This document shows positions 52,660-64,000 of a DNA stretch of 64,000 bases, piece after piece; positions within the stretch are counted from its first letter, which is position 1, and each line of letters opens with the position of its first letter. Source of the stretch: Hyperoodon ampullatus (lineage: Eukaryota; Chordata; Mammalia; Artiodactyla; Ziphiidae). The position numbers and the translations under genes are program-made. Location of the stretch: contig OX457057.1 in the NCBI GenBank assembly GCA_949752795.1, positions 100,467,513-100,531,512 on the forward strand, read 5' to 3'. Under the pieces are notes generated by a model. That model saw only the letters and a program-made list of their open reading frames with translations. It searched no databases and was not told the origin of the DNA.

Positions 52660-53890
52660 GGCTCAGTTATTACTCCCCAGTGGGCAGGAAATGCCAGAGA
52701 AGAGAGACAAAGCTACTGAGATAAAGAGGGGCTGTTTACTGTTTGGCAGGAAGGAAGGACAGGGCAGGATGTGGTCAGGAACAGATGAAACTGCCCCAAT
52801 GGATGCAGATCATTGAATGAATGGCATGTATGATTTACATGCTCTTACCCTTGAAGATCTAGATGTTTCAGAGAGTGGGGAAAGGAAAGGAGAATGAAGG
52901 AAAGGACTAAAAAAACAAACAGAGGTCTCTGTTTATTCTGCTCTTTCTCCATTACTGGCCAAGGCTGCTAGCAATAAACTCAGCAAATCTAGTTGATGCT
53001 AATCTTGTTGGAAGAATTTACTGTAATTTGCTTCACTGGGGGGATAATCAGATTTGTGTAAACTTTCATAATAGTCTGCAAAAGCTTCATATCTCTTGAC
53101 AGATATGATCTTTAAAATGCCTGTGCTATCATCTTAGCATTGGAGAGGAGAGACTGTGGGCTGTTGGGGACCTTGGTTTTAGCTACCAAAGAGGTGCACA
53201 GACCTGCTGTTTGCTCTGGACCCCCACTCTCAGGCCTTCACTCTACCCCTTCCTCATCGCCTGGCTCCAAAGCTGATAGGGTCCCGTTGGTGAGTGGGAC
53301 TGATAGTGGCCTGGAGCAGGGGTATCTTAAGGATGAGAGGGTAGTTACTCCCCCTATCCCCAGGTCTAATTGTCCAGTGATTCCTGATCTAATCAGCCAA
53401 GAGTATTACCTTTAAAAATCTTTGTTTTGCAGTCCCTGTAGCAGCAAACGTCATTCTTACCAGTATTTTTATAATTTTCCAATTACTAATAAAATTATTT
53501 CTGTTTTATTTTAAAGACATAAAAATACTTATTCTATGCACTTTTTCATGCCTAGAAAACTTGCCATGAGTAGCAACTGTAATAAGTAGAATAAGCATAA
53601 TAAACATGAGCTATCCCTCTTAGAAATAGTTGGTATTTTTTTGTTTGCTTATAAAAATGGGAAGTTAGAGGTGAAAGGAGAAAACTAGGATCTGGGAGGA
53701 CAACTGGGGCAACTAGTGCTCCTTGTAGCATGACAAGGTCTGGAGGGCATGAATTCATATTTTATTTATGATGACGTGAAACTACCAATCTCCTTTCCTC
53801 AAACAAAAACACAGACCTCCCACTCCAATCAAAACCAAGCCTAAATATTTTACTATAAAACGCAATTCTCTGTGACTCATTAAAGCTAAA
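52660..53890. other. Intergenic, nothing firmly recognised
   Basis: No supported gene. The right part (about 53600-53890) adjoins a reversed LTR and could be retroviral internal sequence, but no retroviral motif is clear. Confidence 0.4.
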
Positions 53891-53929
53891 TCTGGCCTCT
53901 CTGTACCCCGACACCAAATTAAATCTCAG

Positions 53930-54440
53930 AGACAGAGATTTGGGTGAAGTAGAAGAGAATAGCTTTATTGCTTTGCTAGGCAAAAGGGGCCACACCTGGC
54001 TAATGCCCTCAAAACTGTGTGTCCTGACTTGGAGGGGGTAGTGAGGAGTTTTATAGTAATGGTTCAAAGAAGGTGTTATCAACTCATGGACATTCTTCTG
54101 ATTGGTTGGTGGTGAGGTAAGTGGGAGTCTGCATCAACAACCTTCTGGTTCCAACCAGTCTGGGGTCTATGTGCTTGTGGGCAGCACACAGTTAACTTCT
54201 CCCACGTGGTGGGGGTTTTAGTATCTGCAAAACAGCTCAAAGATATTGTAATGTATATCCCTTGAGGTGGAACTGGGACCCTGCCCCAAGGCTGCACTAT
54301 TGTTTCTTGACTCTTCCTCCCACGTTTCTGCATCCCCTCCCTTCCCTAATCAGCAACTGTTTGAACTTGCCCATTGGAATTCAGGGAAGGTCATGGAGGC
54401 TGAACGCAGCCTACTTCCTGCTAACAAGAAAATGGGGGAC
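53930..54440 (-). repeat. LTR-like repeat
   Basis: On the minus strand the 'caataaagctattctcttct' signal (about 53972-53953) is followed by a GC-poor end. Just past it lies 'tttggtgtcggggtac', which loosely resembles a TGG-start primer binding site. The outer border is unclear. Confidence 0.45.
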
Positions 54441-55049
54441 ACAAAGACCTTTGTGCCCAAGAGCCCCCACCCCCGCCTACCCAGGGTCCTGCTCAGTTTC
54501 ACCATCATCATCATTTGGGAATGTGTGCATGTGTGCAGTTAGGATCTGAGAAGCCAGGGGGAAAAGTGTCCTCAGGGGCAGGGCTCTGAGACAGGGGGCT
54601 GTATTGGTCATCAACCTGGGTGAGGAGAGCTAAGGCCAGAGTGCATTCGGAGAGGTGAAGATATGCTGCAAAGAGAAAAATAATCAAAGTTGATATCGGA
54701 TCTGGTATGGGGTTGTGGGTATTGAGGAAGGATATGTCTAAAATGACTGTAGGGTTATTAGCTTGGGGAAGGGAAAATGGTGGTATTATGAGAAATGTAA
54801 CCATTGGGAAGGAGGAACATTTAGGTGAGAATATGATTAACTCGGGGTTGGGTACACTGAGAAGTGGCTTTGGGGCAACTAACTGAAACATCCCGCACCA
54901 AAGGTTGGCATAGGACTGAGCATTTACGGCAGAAGATAGAAAATTGAGAATTATTCACATAAGAAACCTTTAGTGAGCCCCTGTTACATGCCAGGAGTTC
55001 AGGTAAGTGCCAGGTGGAGAGGTGCCTGGGAGCACAGTCAGAAAGTGGG

Positions 55050-55310
55050 GTGATTAAGTGCTTGGACTTTAGATCATACAGATCCACGTCCCAGTTCCCA
55101 CTTTGCCACTTACTAGCTGTGGGACCTTGGGCAAATCATTTAATGTTTTTAAGCCACAGTTTTCTCATCTTACAAAAAAGTAGAAGAGTGTGTCTGGCAC
55201 ACAAGCATCAATAATAAAGGCAGTTCTCATGAGGATTAGTGAAGATAATGCATATAAAGTGCATAGCATTGTGTCTAGCATACAGCAAATGCTAAAAAAA
55301 AATGTTACCT
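55050..55310 (+). repeat. MIR-type fossil
   Basis: It contains 'ccacttactagctgtgggac', 'ttgggcaaatcatttaatgt', 'cctcatcttac'-like sequence and 'tgaggattagtgaagataat'. Confidence 0.75.
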
Positions 55311-55465
55311 GTTATCATCAGGAAAAAAAATACTTTTGAGCTTAAGGTACCCTAGTCTAATGGTTATGAAAACAGCAAGGGTGTTAGGAGCTCAGCTGAG
55401 CTGGAGTAGATAGAGACAGACAGAGACAGAGCAGTAGCTGAGCAGTCAGTTATCTACGTAGCAAC

Positions 55466-55959
55466 TGTTGCAGGAAGGGGGACCCCTTCCAGGGCCCGAG
55501 AGTGGGCCCTTGTCTAACACTTGGAAATGAATTGTCCGAGGAGACACGTGCTGACAAAGCAGGAGACTTTATTGGGAAGGGGTGCCCGAGCAGAGAGCAG
55601 GAGGGTAAGGGAAACCAAGAGGACTGCTCTGTCACGTGGCTCACAGTCTCAGGTTTTATGGTGATGGGGTTAGTTTCTGGGTTGTCTCTGGTCAATCATT
55701 CTGACTCAGGGTCCTTCCTGGTGGCATGCGCATCACTCAGCCAAGATGGATTCCAGCGAGGAGGATTCTGGGAGGTTGGTAGGACACGTGGACTGGCGTC
55801 TCCTCTCTCCTTTTGACCTTTCCCAAATTCTTGCAGCTGGTGGTGGCTTGTTAGTTCTGGGTTCCTTACCAGGATCTCCTGTTGTTAAGATAACTCACGC
55901 AAGTGGTTACTATCGGGCCTGGCCCGGGTGGGTGGTTTCAGTCAGTGGTTCCCCTAACA
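55466..55959 (-). mobile_element. Solo LTR, 494 bp (ERV1-type)
   Basis: Plus-strand ends are 'tgttgcagg' and 'cccctaaca', so TG...CA. The 4-bp duplication is 'caac' at 55462-55465 and 55960-55963. On the minus strand 'cccaataaagtctcctgctt' is the polyadenylation segment. Confidence 0.8.
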
Positions 55960-55963
55960 CAAC

Positions 55964-56506
55964 TGTCAGGAAAGAAGAAATTTTCCTCTACCTTCTAGGT
56001 TCTTCTGGCTGGTCTAAGAAGATGAACAGATTAACAGGAGAAAATCACTCAAAAGTTTGATAGCATGTATGCATGGGAGAGACCCAGAAAAACTGAGTAA
56101 CTGGCCCAAATGGCCCAAACTCTCACTTTAAATACCATCCTCAGCTAAAGACAAAAGAGAATGTTGGGGGTAGGGGTTTGGGACTTTGAACGAGCAAGGC
56201 AATTGACATGGAGTTAGAAAAGCAAAAGTTTCGTAAACAATTGTTTGCTGAGCCATGCAGAGGCAATGGGACACAGAATTTTAACAGATTTCTCTAGGTT
56301 TCTCCCAGTCTACACACCTAAATCATACTACAGTTATCTGTGGTGATGGCTGCCTTCCTGGAACCGGTCCTCTATCTATATTCTTCAGGCAGTTAGGGGG
56401 AAGTTCAAAGTTTCTTCCTGAGGCTTTTGGGCCTTGATTGTTTTCAGCTCAAAATAATCTGCATGCTGAAGAGACATTTTGGGGTGGCAAGTTTTGCCCT
56501 CCTACA
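55964..56506 (-). mobile_element. Solo LTR, 543 bp, same family as 30924-31465
   Basis: Plus-strand ends are 'tgtcaggaaag' and 'gccctcctaca'. Read on the minus strand it aligns along its whole length with the LTR at 30924-31465, for example shared 'tgaaaacaatc', 'ctcaggaagaa', 'taactgcctga' and 'gattttctcctgttaatctg'. The flanks are 'caac' and 'taac'. Confidence 0.8.
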
Positions 56507-57020
56507 TAACCAGCCAAAAATGAAAACCTTAAGCCTCTAACCACTTACTATGATGGCAGAAGAGGCTAAAACTGTAACTGAGCAGGACCCTATGGGGCCT
56601 TCCTGGGACAGACCCCTCCCCCATATCCTCTGCTGTAGCTCCTCTCTGAAGTACCTAGATAATGGTATCTGATGCATATTTCCTGAGTTTTCAGGTGCTA
56701 AAACCACCACCAAAAGGAAGTAATTAACTACTTGATGATCATGAGCACTAGCCCCCAGACCTTCTGGCGCCTAAGGATTGATCACCACCAACCAGTCGGA
56801 GAATTGTGCACTGAGCTGATCACATACCCTGGGATGCCCCTCCCTCACGTTGCCTTAAGAAATGCTTTGCTGAAACCTTTCTGGGGTGCTCAGGGTTTTT
56901 GAGCACAAACCACCCATTCTCCTTGTTTGGCTCTGCAATAAACCTTTCTGTGCATCGGGTTCAGTAACAAAACTGAGAAAGTGCTGACTCCCTCTGTTCC
57001 ATTTTCCCCTGTGGAGGCAC
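56507..57020 (+). repeat. LTR-like repeat
   Basis: The 3' part shows 'ttggctctgcaataaacctt' followed by 'cgggttcagtaaca', typical of an LTR polyadenylation region. The left border is uncertain because the reversed LTR abuts it. Confidence 0.45.
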
Positions 57021-57049
57021 CAGTGGAGGGACAGGTGGCTCAGCACAGG

Positions 57050-58875
57050 TGTAGGGTCACCTCACTGTTGAGGGGGCGGGGGAGGGGAGCAAGGAGGAAG
57101 TATGAAGAGTGTAAAAGTCCTGAGCACTGAGTCAGGGTAGGGAAAAGCGTCTTAAGGTTTCCCCTCCTCCCCTGCAAGGAGGCCTGGGTAGAAGAGCCTG
57201 AAGAGGACCTGGCCCAAGGCCTCAGACCAAGAGATCTGGGAATGAAGTCACTGGATGAGGAATGTGAATGTGTGAAACAGCCAGGGGCCGGAGTCCTTGA
57301 CTGAAATACCCCTTAGACACTGTAACACACTGACTGGGCCAAGTCTGCTGTGGGGAGGGCAGCCTCTCCTGTAGACCTGCCAGGTAAAGCCTTTGTAACT
57401 GCCCAAGGTCAGGCCTGAAAAATCACACGTGGGTTTTTAACCAGGAGTCCGACTCCTCAGAAGGTACATGATAAAGGAATGTCAGACCAGCAATGTTTCT
57501 GTGACTATAAAGCCGGGCCAGTGAATGTAAGGTTAGAAACAGGAGGCCTGAGCTGTGAATGAGTTAGCCTGGGCTCTGAATTTGGAGCTCTAATCAGCTT
57601 TGCTAGGATAGTTTATTTCATCAACACCCTTCACTGATTCTTCTTGGTCCCTTTCCTTTCAGAGTTACAGAGAGGAAAATATAACTGAAACAAGGTGACT
57701 ATGTTTACATTCTGACTATCAGATCTGTCCCCCAGGCTGGTAGTTACCTGCAAGGCCACTGGCTGTGAGAGTAACACATTCACTTTAGTGTGAAGAGAAC
57801 TCTAGGGTTTCACTCTGTTTAGTAGGAGTAGAAGACAGCCCTGGGGAATGGCAGAGGTTTCTCTGTTACAAAAGTGTTGGCAAATGAGTTTCCAAGTAAT
57901 TTTCTCCCCTTTGTCCTTCAACCCCAGGAGATTATTGAGATAGTTACTGAAAGTGCTTGTAATTTGCATTTCAAAGTAATGTATGCAAAAATAATACGTT
58001 TCAGCACATGCTTCAATAGCATATTAAAACAAATTGGCTTTGGGTCCTGCCATTTATATCTTTGTCATTCTAACTCCAAGTCCTTTAATGCATTTAGGAA
58101 AAAAGGAGGAGGAGCATTTGGGAGGAGGCGGGGAAGAGAGAAAAGTGGAGCAGGGACCTATAGAGCCCCCTGTGTGTGTGGCTAGAGGGGGTGGGCATCT
58201 TACTCATCTCGTGTGCCCAGGCTCAGGCCTGTGGGATTCAGAGACTCCAGAGTGAAATGGTTGCTGTGAGATAAATGCGGGAAGACATCCTATCCCCTGG
58301 GAAAATGAGAGGAGCCCTCCTTAGGAACCACCCCACCACTACCATCATCACTCAGGCATCCTGTGGTCTCTCTCCCTGGTTGTATTTAGATGATGTGGTT
58401 ATCTATGGGGGAGTCTTAGAGGGGATAGAAACTGCAGGTCAGGAGAAGTTCCCCTTGTCAAAATATAATTTTCAAAAAGTAAGACATGACTCTCACATAA
58501 ATATATAGTGAGCATTGATTTAATTCATTAATGAGGGAAGGAGCAGAATGGTAAAGCCATTTCAAAGAAAAGTATGCGAGGCAGTAAATATAACAAGAGA
58601 AAGAAAGATTGCTAAGTTAATTACAAAACTTGGTTAGTTTGCTCAGGGCAAGAATACTGTAATGTTTGGACCTATCTTTTCTACTGGATAGAATATATTT
58701 GAGCCTCTACTGGACAAAAAAAAAAAAAATCATTTACAACTTATCATTCATCTAAAAGTTAACATCTAACTTTACAGAGTGTGGGTCCCTATCAACATCA
58801 GACAAAGGTATAGTCCCTCAGGAGTCAGGAGATGCATAGGCAGGCTCGTCGGGAAATGCTCTAGTATAAATTTGA
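57050..58875. other. Intergenic, nothing recognised
   Basis: No splice-flanked frames. A small frame at 58275-58508 is discussed among the rejected items. Confidence 0.4.
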
Positions 58876-58894
58876 AAGTGTATGCAGCAATATA

Positions 58895-59246
58895 TATATA
58901 TATATATATTATAAATTTATTTACTTATTTTATTTTTTAGCTTTGACTGTGTTGGGTCTTTGTTGCTGCGCGCAGGCTTTCTCTAGTTGTGGTGAACCAG
59001 GGCTACACCTTGTTGTGGTGCACGGGCTTCTCATTGTCCTGGCTTCTCTTGTTGCAACCATGGGCTGTAGGCATGCAGGCTTCAGTAGTTGTGGCACCTG
59101 GGCTCAGTAGTTGTGGCTTGCGGGCTCTAGGGCTCAGGCTCAGTAGTTGTGGCACGCGGCCTTAGTTGCTCCACGGCATGTGGGATCTTCCCAGGCCAAG
59201 GCTCGAACCCGTGTCCCTTGCACTGGCAGGCAGATCCTTAACCACT
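58895..59246 (-). mobile_element. CHR-type SINE, head-truncated
   Basis: Reversed long-body SINE that stops at 'cagatccttaaccact' and lacks the usual 'gggaagtccc' head. The flanks 'gtatgcagcaatat' (58880-58893) and 'gtatacagcaatat' (59247-59260) are a one-mismatch duplication, so the truncation dates from insertion. A (TA)n run follows the left flank. Confidence 0.9.
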
Positions 59247-59804
59247 GTATACAGCAATATTTTTGCCTTATTTACAAGTTTTGGATAATTTTTCTTAACA
59301 CCCCGAAGCACACTCCAACCCCACCATAGTTTTATAGTTCAGTTATTTGGCTGATATCTCTCTGAGTGAGCAGGTTGGGAGTGTGGGCTACAAAAGGCTC
59401 CAGGCATGAGGTTCACCTAGACCCTCTCTCCGTCCTAGTCCTCCCACCTCTTGCATCCCACACCTACACTCAAGTCACTGGAAATGAGACTGTAGGACAT
59501 TGAGATATTGAGGCCAGGATGGGAACCCTGTAGCTTTTGCTGGCTTCACAATGGGGCACAAATAAGCCCCCTGCTTCAGTAGAGTGAGGGTTTCTGCCAC
59601 CTGTCCCAAGGCAGAAGAAATTCTTACAGTTGAAGGTTAAGGGCCTAGAGCCAGATCCCCAGCCCTGCGGCCTATGTGTTTGCGAATTACCCCTCCTCCT
59701 GCCACCCAAACACATCCCTCCCTGTACCCAAAGAAATTCTTACAGCCACAGCAATAAACAGATGTGCACAGTGCTGAGAACTGACAAAGGCTCTCTCCTT
59801 GACC

Positions 59805-60215
59805 AAACTTTAGTCAGGCTCCTCTAAGCCTTTTCTCAACTAGGCCTTGACCTTGGCCCCCATCTTGTGTCCTGCCCTGTGGCCCTGCCTAGCCCAGTCT
59901 TAGCAAAGAGCCCTGCTAAGTCAGTGTGGTGACAATTCCCCACCTTTGACATCGGATGTCCCTCATCCCCACCTTTGATGTGTAAGTTTTTGACCGTGCC
60001 TTTAGCAAGGATCCCGTTAAGTCAGTTTAGCAAGATTCCTTCTACCCTTGATGTCTTCTCTTAAAAATTTTCCACCCACTGACCCCCTCATTGTGTTCAT
60101 TGGCCATAAATCCCCAGCTGCCTTTGCTGTACTGGGAGTGGAGCCCAATCTCTCTTCCCTATTGCAATAGTCCTGAATAAAGTCTTCCCTACTAATTTAA
60201 CAAGTGTCAGAATAA
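59805..60215 (+). repeat. LTR
   Basis: It contains 'tcctgaataaagtcttccct' followed by 'taatttaacaagtgtc', a typical class I LTR polyadenylation end, after a pyrimidine-rich U3-like part. The borders are approximate. Confidence 0.55.
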
Positions 60216-60360
60216 TTTTTTCTTTAATGCAACTAAGAATAAAGTAATATGTATCCAGTCCAAGTCCAGTCCTTCATGCTGCTCTCAGATCCCCACTGTC
60301 AGAATGAGTCTCCCTCCACCCACGTCTCCCACTGGATTTTGTTGCTGCCTCCATTAGGGC

Positions 60361-60492
60361 ATCAACAGGGATGGGGCCCCTTGTTCAGAAAGCAGGGAAA
60401 AGTACCATTAACGTTACTAAAATAGAAAGCCCTTATGTTTCTTTCTTTCCTTTCTCTCTTGTTACAATGTTTATTTGCTATTTAATGTCATT
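60361..60492 (+). repeat. Left arm of an imperfect inverted repeat
   Basis: It is reverse-complementary, with scattered mismatches, to 60897-61034. Matching landmarks are 'ggggcccc', 'agcagggaaa', 'cattaacgttactaaaat' and 'gctatttaatgtcatt'. Confidence 0.8.
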
Positions 60493-60896
60493 TTCTTTCT
60501 TCTTTGACTTTCTTGAATTAGCCAGCCTCTAATACTGAAAATGATGACATAGAAGGAAAGGGAAAAACAGGACCACTCATAGTGCATTTCGCTTTTTGTC
60601 CTTCTTTAGTCATCGACAAGCTGTAAGGAGGAAGTGTTGGTAGGATGTGCACATATCAGGAAGTCAAATGAAAACAGATGAGTTAGTTTTATGCCTTTCT
60701 ACTCTTTAGGTAAGAGCAAAATATGTGTAGATGTACAAACTATGAAATGTGAATTATGTAACTTTGGTGATTCTGCATATGAACTAAATGACCTAACATT
60801 TGCATTTTAAACTGGAATTGTGCAAAATAAAGATGAACAGTAAAATTTATGTTAATAATTCAATATTTCTAAGTTTTTTTTTTTTTTTTTACTTAG

Positions 60897-61034
60897 AATG
60901 ACATTAAATAGCAAAGAAACACCATAACAAATCAAGAGAGAAAGGAAGGGAAGAAAGAAAAGGGCTTCATATTTTAGTAACTTTAATGGCACTTTTTCCC
61001 TGCTTTTTGAACAGGGGCCCCATCCTTGTTGATG
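60897..61034 (-). repeat. Right arm of an imperfect inverted repeat
   Basis: It begins 'aatgacattaaatagcaaa' and ends 'ggggccccatccttgttgat', the reverse complement of the left arm. The spacer is 404 bp and includes a poly-T run at about 60874-60890. Confidence 0.8.
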
Positions 61035-61329
61035 TTAATACGCTGGATCTGATGGGGAGGCTGAATGCTAAGGGAAGGAGCACCCGGACTGATCAGAGCA
61101 AGGCCAGGTAAACAGGCAGGGTGTAATATACAAGTGAAATTGGCCTGTGAGTACAAGATCCCATAAAATGCTCCTAGGAAATTTTTTCGAATTGGCTCCC
61201 CCCACCCCCAATAGGCTAGAAGAGCCATATATTTATGACAAAAAATTTTAAAATAAACTAAAATGTTCTACATTGCTCTAGAAATGAAATATATTTTCTT
61301 TATAGTTTATTTCTTTAACAGTAAATTAA

Positions 61330-61556
61330 CATCAGCATGACCATAAAATAATGAAAAGATAAGGCTAGACTGATAATTCTGGTGGGTCGGTTGGGTGAAG
61401 TTCCATGAGTTACCCTTGGAGGCTTAGTCTAGAGCCCACTCTTCCAAACCTTCCAGTGGGTATATAAGCACCTCATTCTCTGTATTAAATTTCTCGCTGC
61501 TTAAAATAGCTAGAGTGGTTTGTTTCTTGGGCAGACCCTGACTGATAAATGGGTTT
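61330..61556 (+). repeat. Probable LTR 3' part
   Basis: The phrase 'ctgtattaaatttctcgctg' then 'ctagagtggtttgtttcttg' and 'gaccctgactgataaat' resembles a MaLR/ERVL-type LTR end. Its family and left border are not resolved. Confidence 0.4.
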
Positions 61557-61559
61557 GAG

Positions 61560-62395
61560 AGCACAGGTCAAAGGGAGCAGTGTCAGAGACTCGACATGAT
61601 GAAAACTGCATCCTGCATGAGAGAATAGAGCTGCCCTTTGCTGTGAGCTTCTCTCTCAGATCAACTAAATCCCTCTCTAATCAATTAAGCCCATTTACTC
61701 CTTTATCCTCCTCTGCAGAAAACCAGAAGCGCTAGACATTGGGCTCCATTTCAGACATTGGGGAATTAATATCTGCTGGAGAAAGCAGAGGCTCAGCCCA
61801 GCCTGGTTTTGTCTGGGATATGATGGTGGGACTCCTACTCACGTGGTGGTTTAAAAGCCCTCTTCGTGAGCCTTGCAGAAGTTTTGTTAGAAGCCAGAGT
61901 GAGGTTGGATAACACCACTAGGCCACACCTTCCATCCATGCAAGATTTATTTTTTTATTTCCTGAGGCAAAAGTACCTCCTACCAAAAGCCTCCTACCTT
62001 ATTTCCTGAAGCTAATTTCCCTTTGGCTGACACTGTGAAGCAAAATGTATTAATACCCATGATGGGTGATCAGCATTCAATAAATAATGCTGGTTGTTCT
62101 AATGTACCTGGTATGAAATATTCAGAGCTATTAATGCATTTCAGTTTAAATCATCACCAGGGCTTTGGTCCAAATCAGTGGTGAGCTTAGGTTCTATCAT
62201 CTTTTTCTGCAGAGATCAGATGTAGAGTGTAGGCTGAGGGTTCCAGGAAAAGGCACCGAGGAGCCAAACCTCTGCAGAAGGTAGGGGGCTATGCGGTGCA
62301 AGAAGATGTGATGGGGGAATGGCCAGAGTCCTTGCTTGCGGTTCAGGACTCCTGTCCTAGCCTGGCTGCACTGAAGGACTTGTTAACCAAAATTT
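61560..62395. other. Intergenic, nothing recognised
   Basis: AT-rich unique sequence without supported genes. Confidence 0.4.
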
Positions 62396-63120
62396 CAGAA
62401 GCAGGGACCTGATTGAAATAAAGAGGCATTTATTTTGGATTTGTTAGGACCGCAGCCCAGGAGACACAGATTCAAGCAGCACTTGAATTGTGTTCTGCTG
62501 GACTGCAAAATGGAGAAAGCTTATAAGGGCAAAAGCCTCAAGGTCACAGTTAGTTACATGAGTTGTTTATCAAGAAGTATAATTGGAGCTGGTAAGAAGT
62601 AAGGGTGCTTATTTAGCAAGGATGGTTGGGGTCTGAAATGGTTGCATAGTTACAAGGGGGAACAACCTTGGGACACAAGGTTGCAGCTGGCAGATGTTTT
62701 AAAATGGCTGGTGTTCTTCGGTTTGGTACAGTTCACAGCAAGTTCAAGTTCTTAGTGGTGCAGGGACATGTCAGACCAGATCCTCCATGGCCACCCAACT
62801 CCATTTTTTTTTTTTGCAGTACACGGGCCTCTCACTGCTGCGGCCTCTCCCGTTGCGGAGTACAGGTTCCGGACGCGCAGGCTCAGCGGCCGTGGCTCGC
62901 GGGCCCAGCCACTCCGCGGCATGTGGGATCTTCCCGGACCGGGGCATGAACCCGCATCCCCTGCATCGGCAGGCGGACTCCCAACCACTGCGCCACCAGA
63001 GAAGCCCCCAACTCCATTTTTGATGCCTGAACTATGATTACTCCATCAGGATTTCAATGCCATCATACTTGAGGTTCACGGGGTCATGGGAAGCCAGATT
63101 GGAGCATTATAGGATGTCTT
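62396..63120 (-). repeat. LTR-like repeat interrupted by a SINE
   Basis: On the minus strand the sequence ends in 'ccaaaataaatgcctcttta', an LTR-type polyadenylation region. The cetacean SINE at 62809-63006 splits it. The outer border is uncertain. Confidence 0.45.
62809..63006 (-). mobile_element. Cetacean-type short SINE
   Basis: Reversed: poly-T, 'gcagtacacgggcctctcac' and the core 'ggctcgcgggcccagccact'. A perfect 15-bp duplication 'cccaactccattttt' flanks it at 62794-62808 and 63007-63021. Confidence 0.95.
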
Positions 63121-63619
63121 CCCCAGTCCTTGATTGTAAGCACTTAAAATGCCTTCTGTCTCCTGAGGCAGTAGAGGGAACATAGGAGAGAGGGGGAGTC
63201 TATATAACCACATAGATTGGGAGTGGGACTCGAATCACCAAGCGTTAGGACCTCCACAGGAAACTTTGGATAGCTAGAGATTTCAGAAGGTTAAGCTCAG
63301 ATATCCTGTCAATATGGATGTGGTTGACAGGTCTATAAATCATGTTTGCTTAGCATGTGGTGAGCATGGGAGGAATCTGACAGGTGAGCTGACAGAAGTG
63401 AGTCAATCAGGACCTAGTGGGGCAGCAGTACTTCCTGCCTGTCTTGTGAATTTTTAGGACATTAAATGAGAGGTAAAGAATTGTTGGCATGGGAGAGCTC
63501 TCCAGACAGAAAACGGAATTGCCTAGGTGCCCCAGACACCAATATCCCCACACCCTTCTCAGATCTCTGGTTTCCCACCCTGCCCCACCCCTGGTGAAGT
63601 CCATTAAGAACCTAATCCA

Positions 63620-63830
63620 GGGGGCTCCCCTGGTGGCGCAGTGGTTGAGAGTCCGCCTGCCGATGCAGGGGACACGGGTTCGTGCCCCGGTCCGGGAAGA
63701 TCCCACATGCTGCGGAGCGGCTGGGCCCGTGAGCCATGGCCGCTGAGCCTGCGCGTCCGGAGCTTGTGCTCTGCAACGGGAGAGGCCACAACAGTGAGAG
63801 GCCCGTGTACCACACACACACACACAAAAA
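63620..63830 (+). mobile_element. Cetacean-type short SINE with CA-containing tail
   Basis: The head 'gggggctcccctggtggcgc', diagnostic core and a tail where 'cacacacacacacac' precedes the A run are present. A perfect 14-bp duplication 'aagaacctaatcca' lies at 63606-63619 and 63831-63844. Confidence 0.95.
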
Positions 63831-63860
63831 AAGAACCTAATCCAAAGGGATCTGAAAGGA

Positions 63861-63929
63861 AGGACAGGGTTATTTAGTTCCACTAAGTGTTCCCTAAGGA
63901 CAGGGTTATTTAGTTCCACTAAGTGCTCC
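63861..63929 (+). repeat. Direct repeat, two 33-bp units
   Basis: The units at 63861-63893 and 63897-63929 differ at one base (tgttcc against tgctcc) and are 36 bp apart. Confidence 0.95.
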
Positions 63930-64000
63930 GAACACAGGCGGATGTGGGGAAAGGAGGCTTCAGAGCTAGAATTAGCTCTCCCAGCTCTCCTCTCTGAATC

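Noticed and set aside
58275..58508. Small frame with a YLDD-like tetrapeptide, reminiscent of a reverse transcriptase motif
   Set aside because: No other polymerase motif lies nearby and no LTR or L1 frame is continuous with it. Four residues can occur by chance; a profile search would settle it.
63407..63919. 170-codon minus-strand frame
   Set aside because: It reads through an antisense SINE; its middle part is the translation seen in every copy of that SINE.

Overview
This is vertebrate nuclear DNA from a cetacean, most likely a toothed whale. It carries spliced mammalian genes, MIR, L1, hAT and LTR fossils, and about two dozen tRNA-derived SINEs. The SINEs are of the CHR type known from whales, hippos and ruminants. 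One subset is a shorter form with a gcggctgggcccgtgagcc core, which I associate with cetaceans. The gene order RHOC(-) PPM1J(-) TAFA3(+) matches human 1p13.2.

Layout. From 1 to about 5.7 kb lies the 5' part of RHOC on the minus strand: three coding exons are present, the last coding exon lies off the left edge, and a 5' untranslated exon sits in a CpG island at about 5.0-6.07 kb. From 8.2 to 13.8 kb is a complete ten-exon PPM1J on the minus strand, whose exons join in frame to 505 codons, with its own CpG-island promoter. From about 16.9 to 24.1 kb is TAFA3 on the plus strand: a CpG island, a candidate non-coding exon, and four coding exons that join to 133 codons. The last of these encodes only three residues and the stop.

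From 24.1 kb to the right end I find no protein-coding gene. This part is a retroelement archive. It holds an ERV-L-like pol relic (about 29.9-33.7 kb) cut by a younger solo LTR, a small hAT element and a SINE. It also holds an unassigned CpG island at 37.9-38.9 kb, several solo LTRs (two of them abutting at 55.5-56.5 kb), a tRNA-Glu-like sequence behind an LTR at 47.06 kb, an inverted SINE pair at 42 kb, and an imperfect inverted repeat at 60.4-61.0 kb. Many insertions still show target-site duplications, so their order can be read.

The genes are independent units: a Rho GTPase of the actin cytoskeleton, a PP2C-family serine/threonine phosphatase and a secreted cysteine-rich neurokine-like protein. 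I found no undescribed protein system. The unusual content lies in how the insertions are nested and in possible regulatory or structural DNA. Exon boundaries come from splice signals plus family knowledge. Repeat family names and edges are approximate unless a target-site duplication is quoted.
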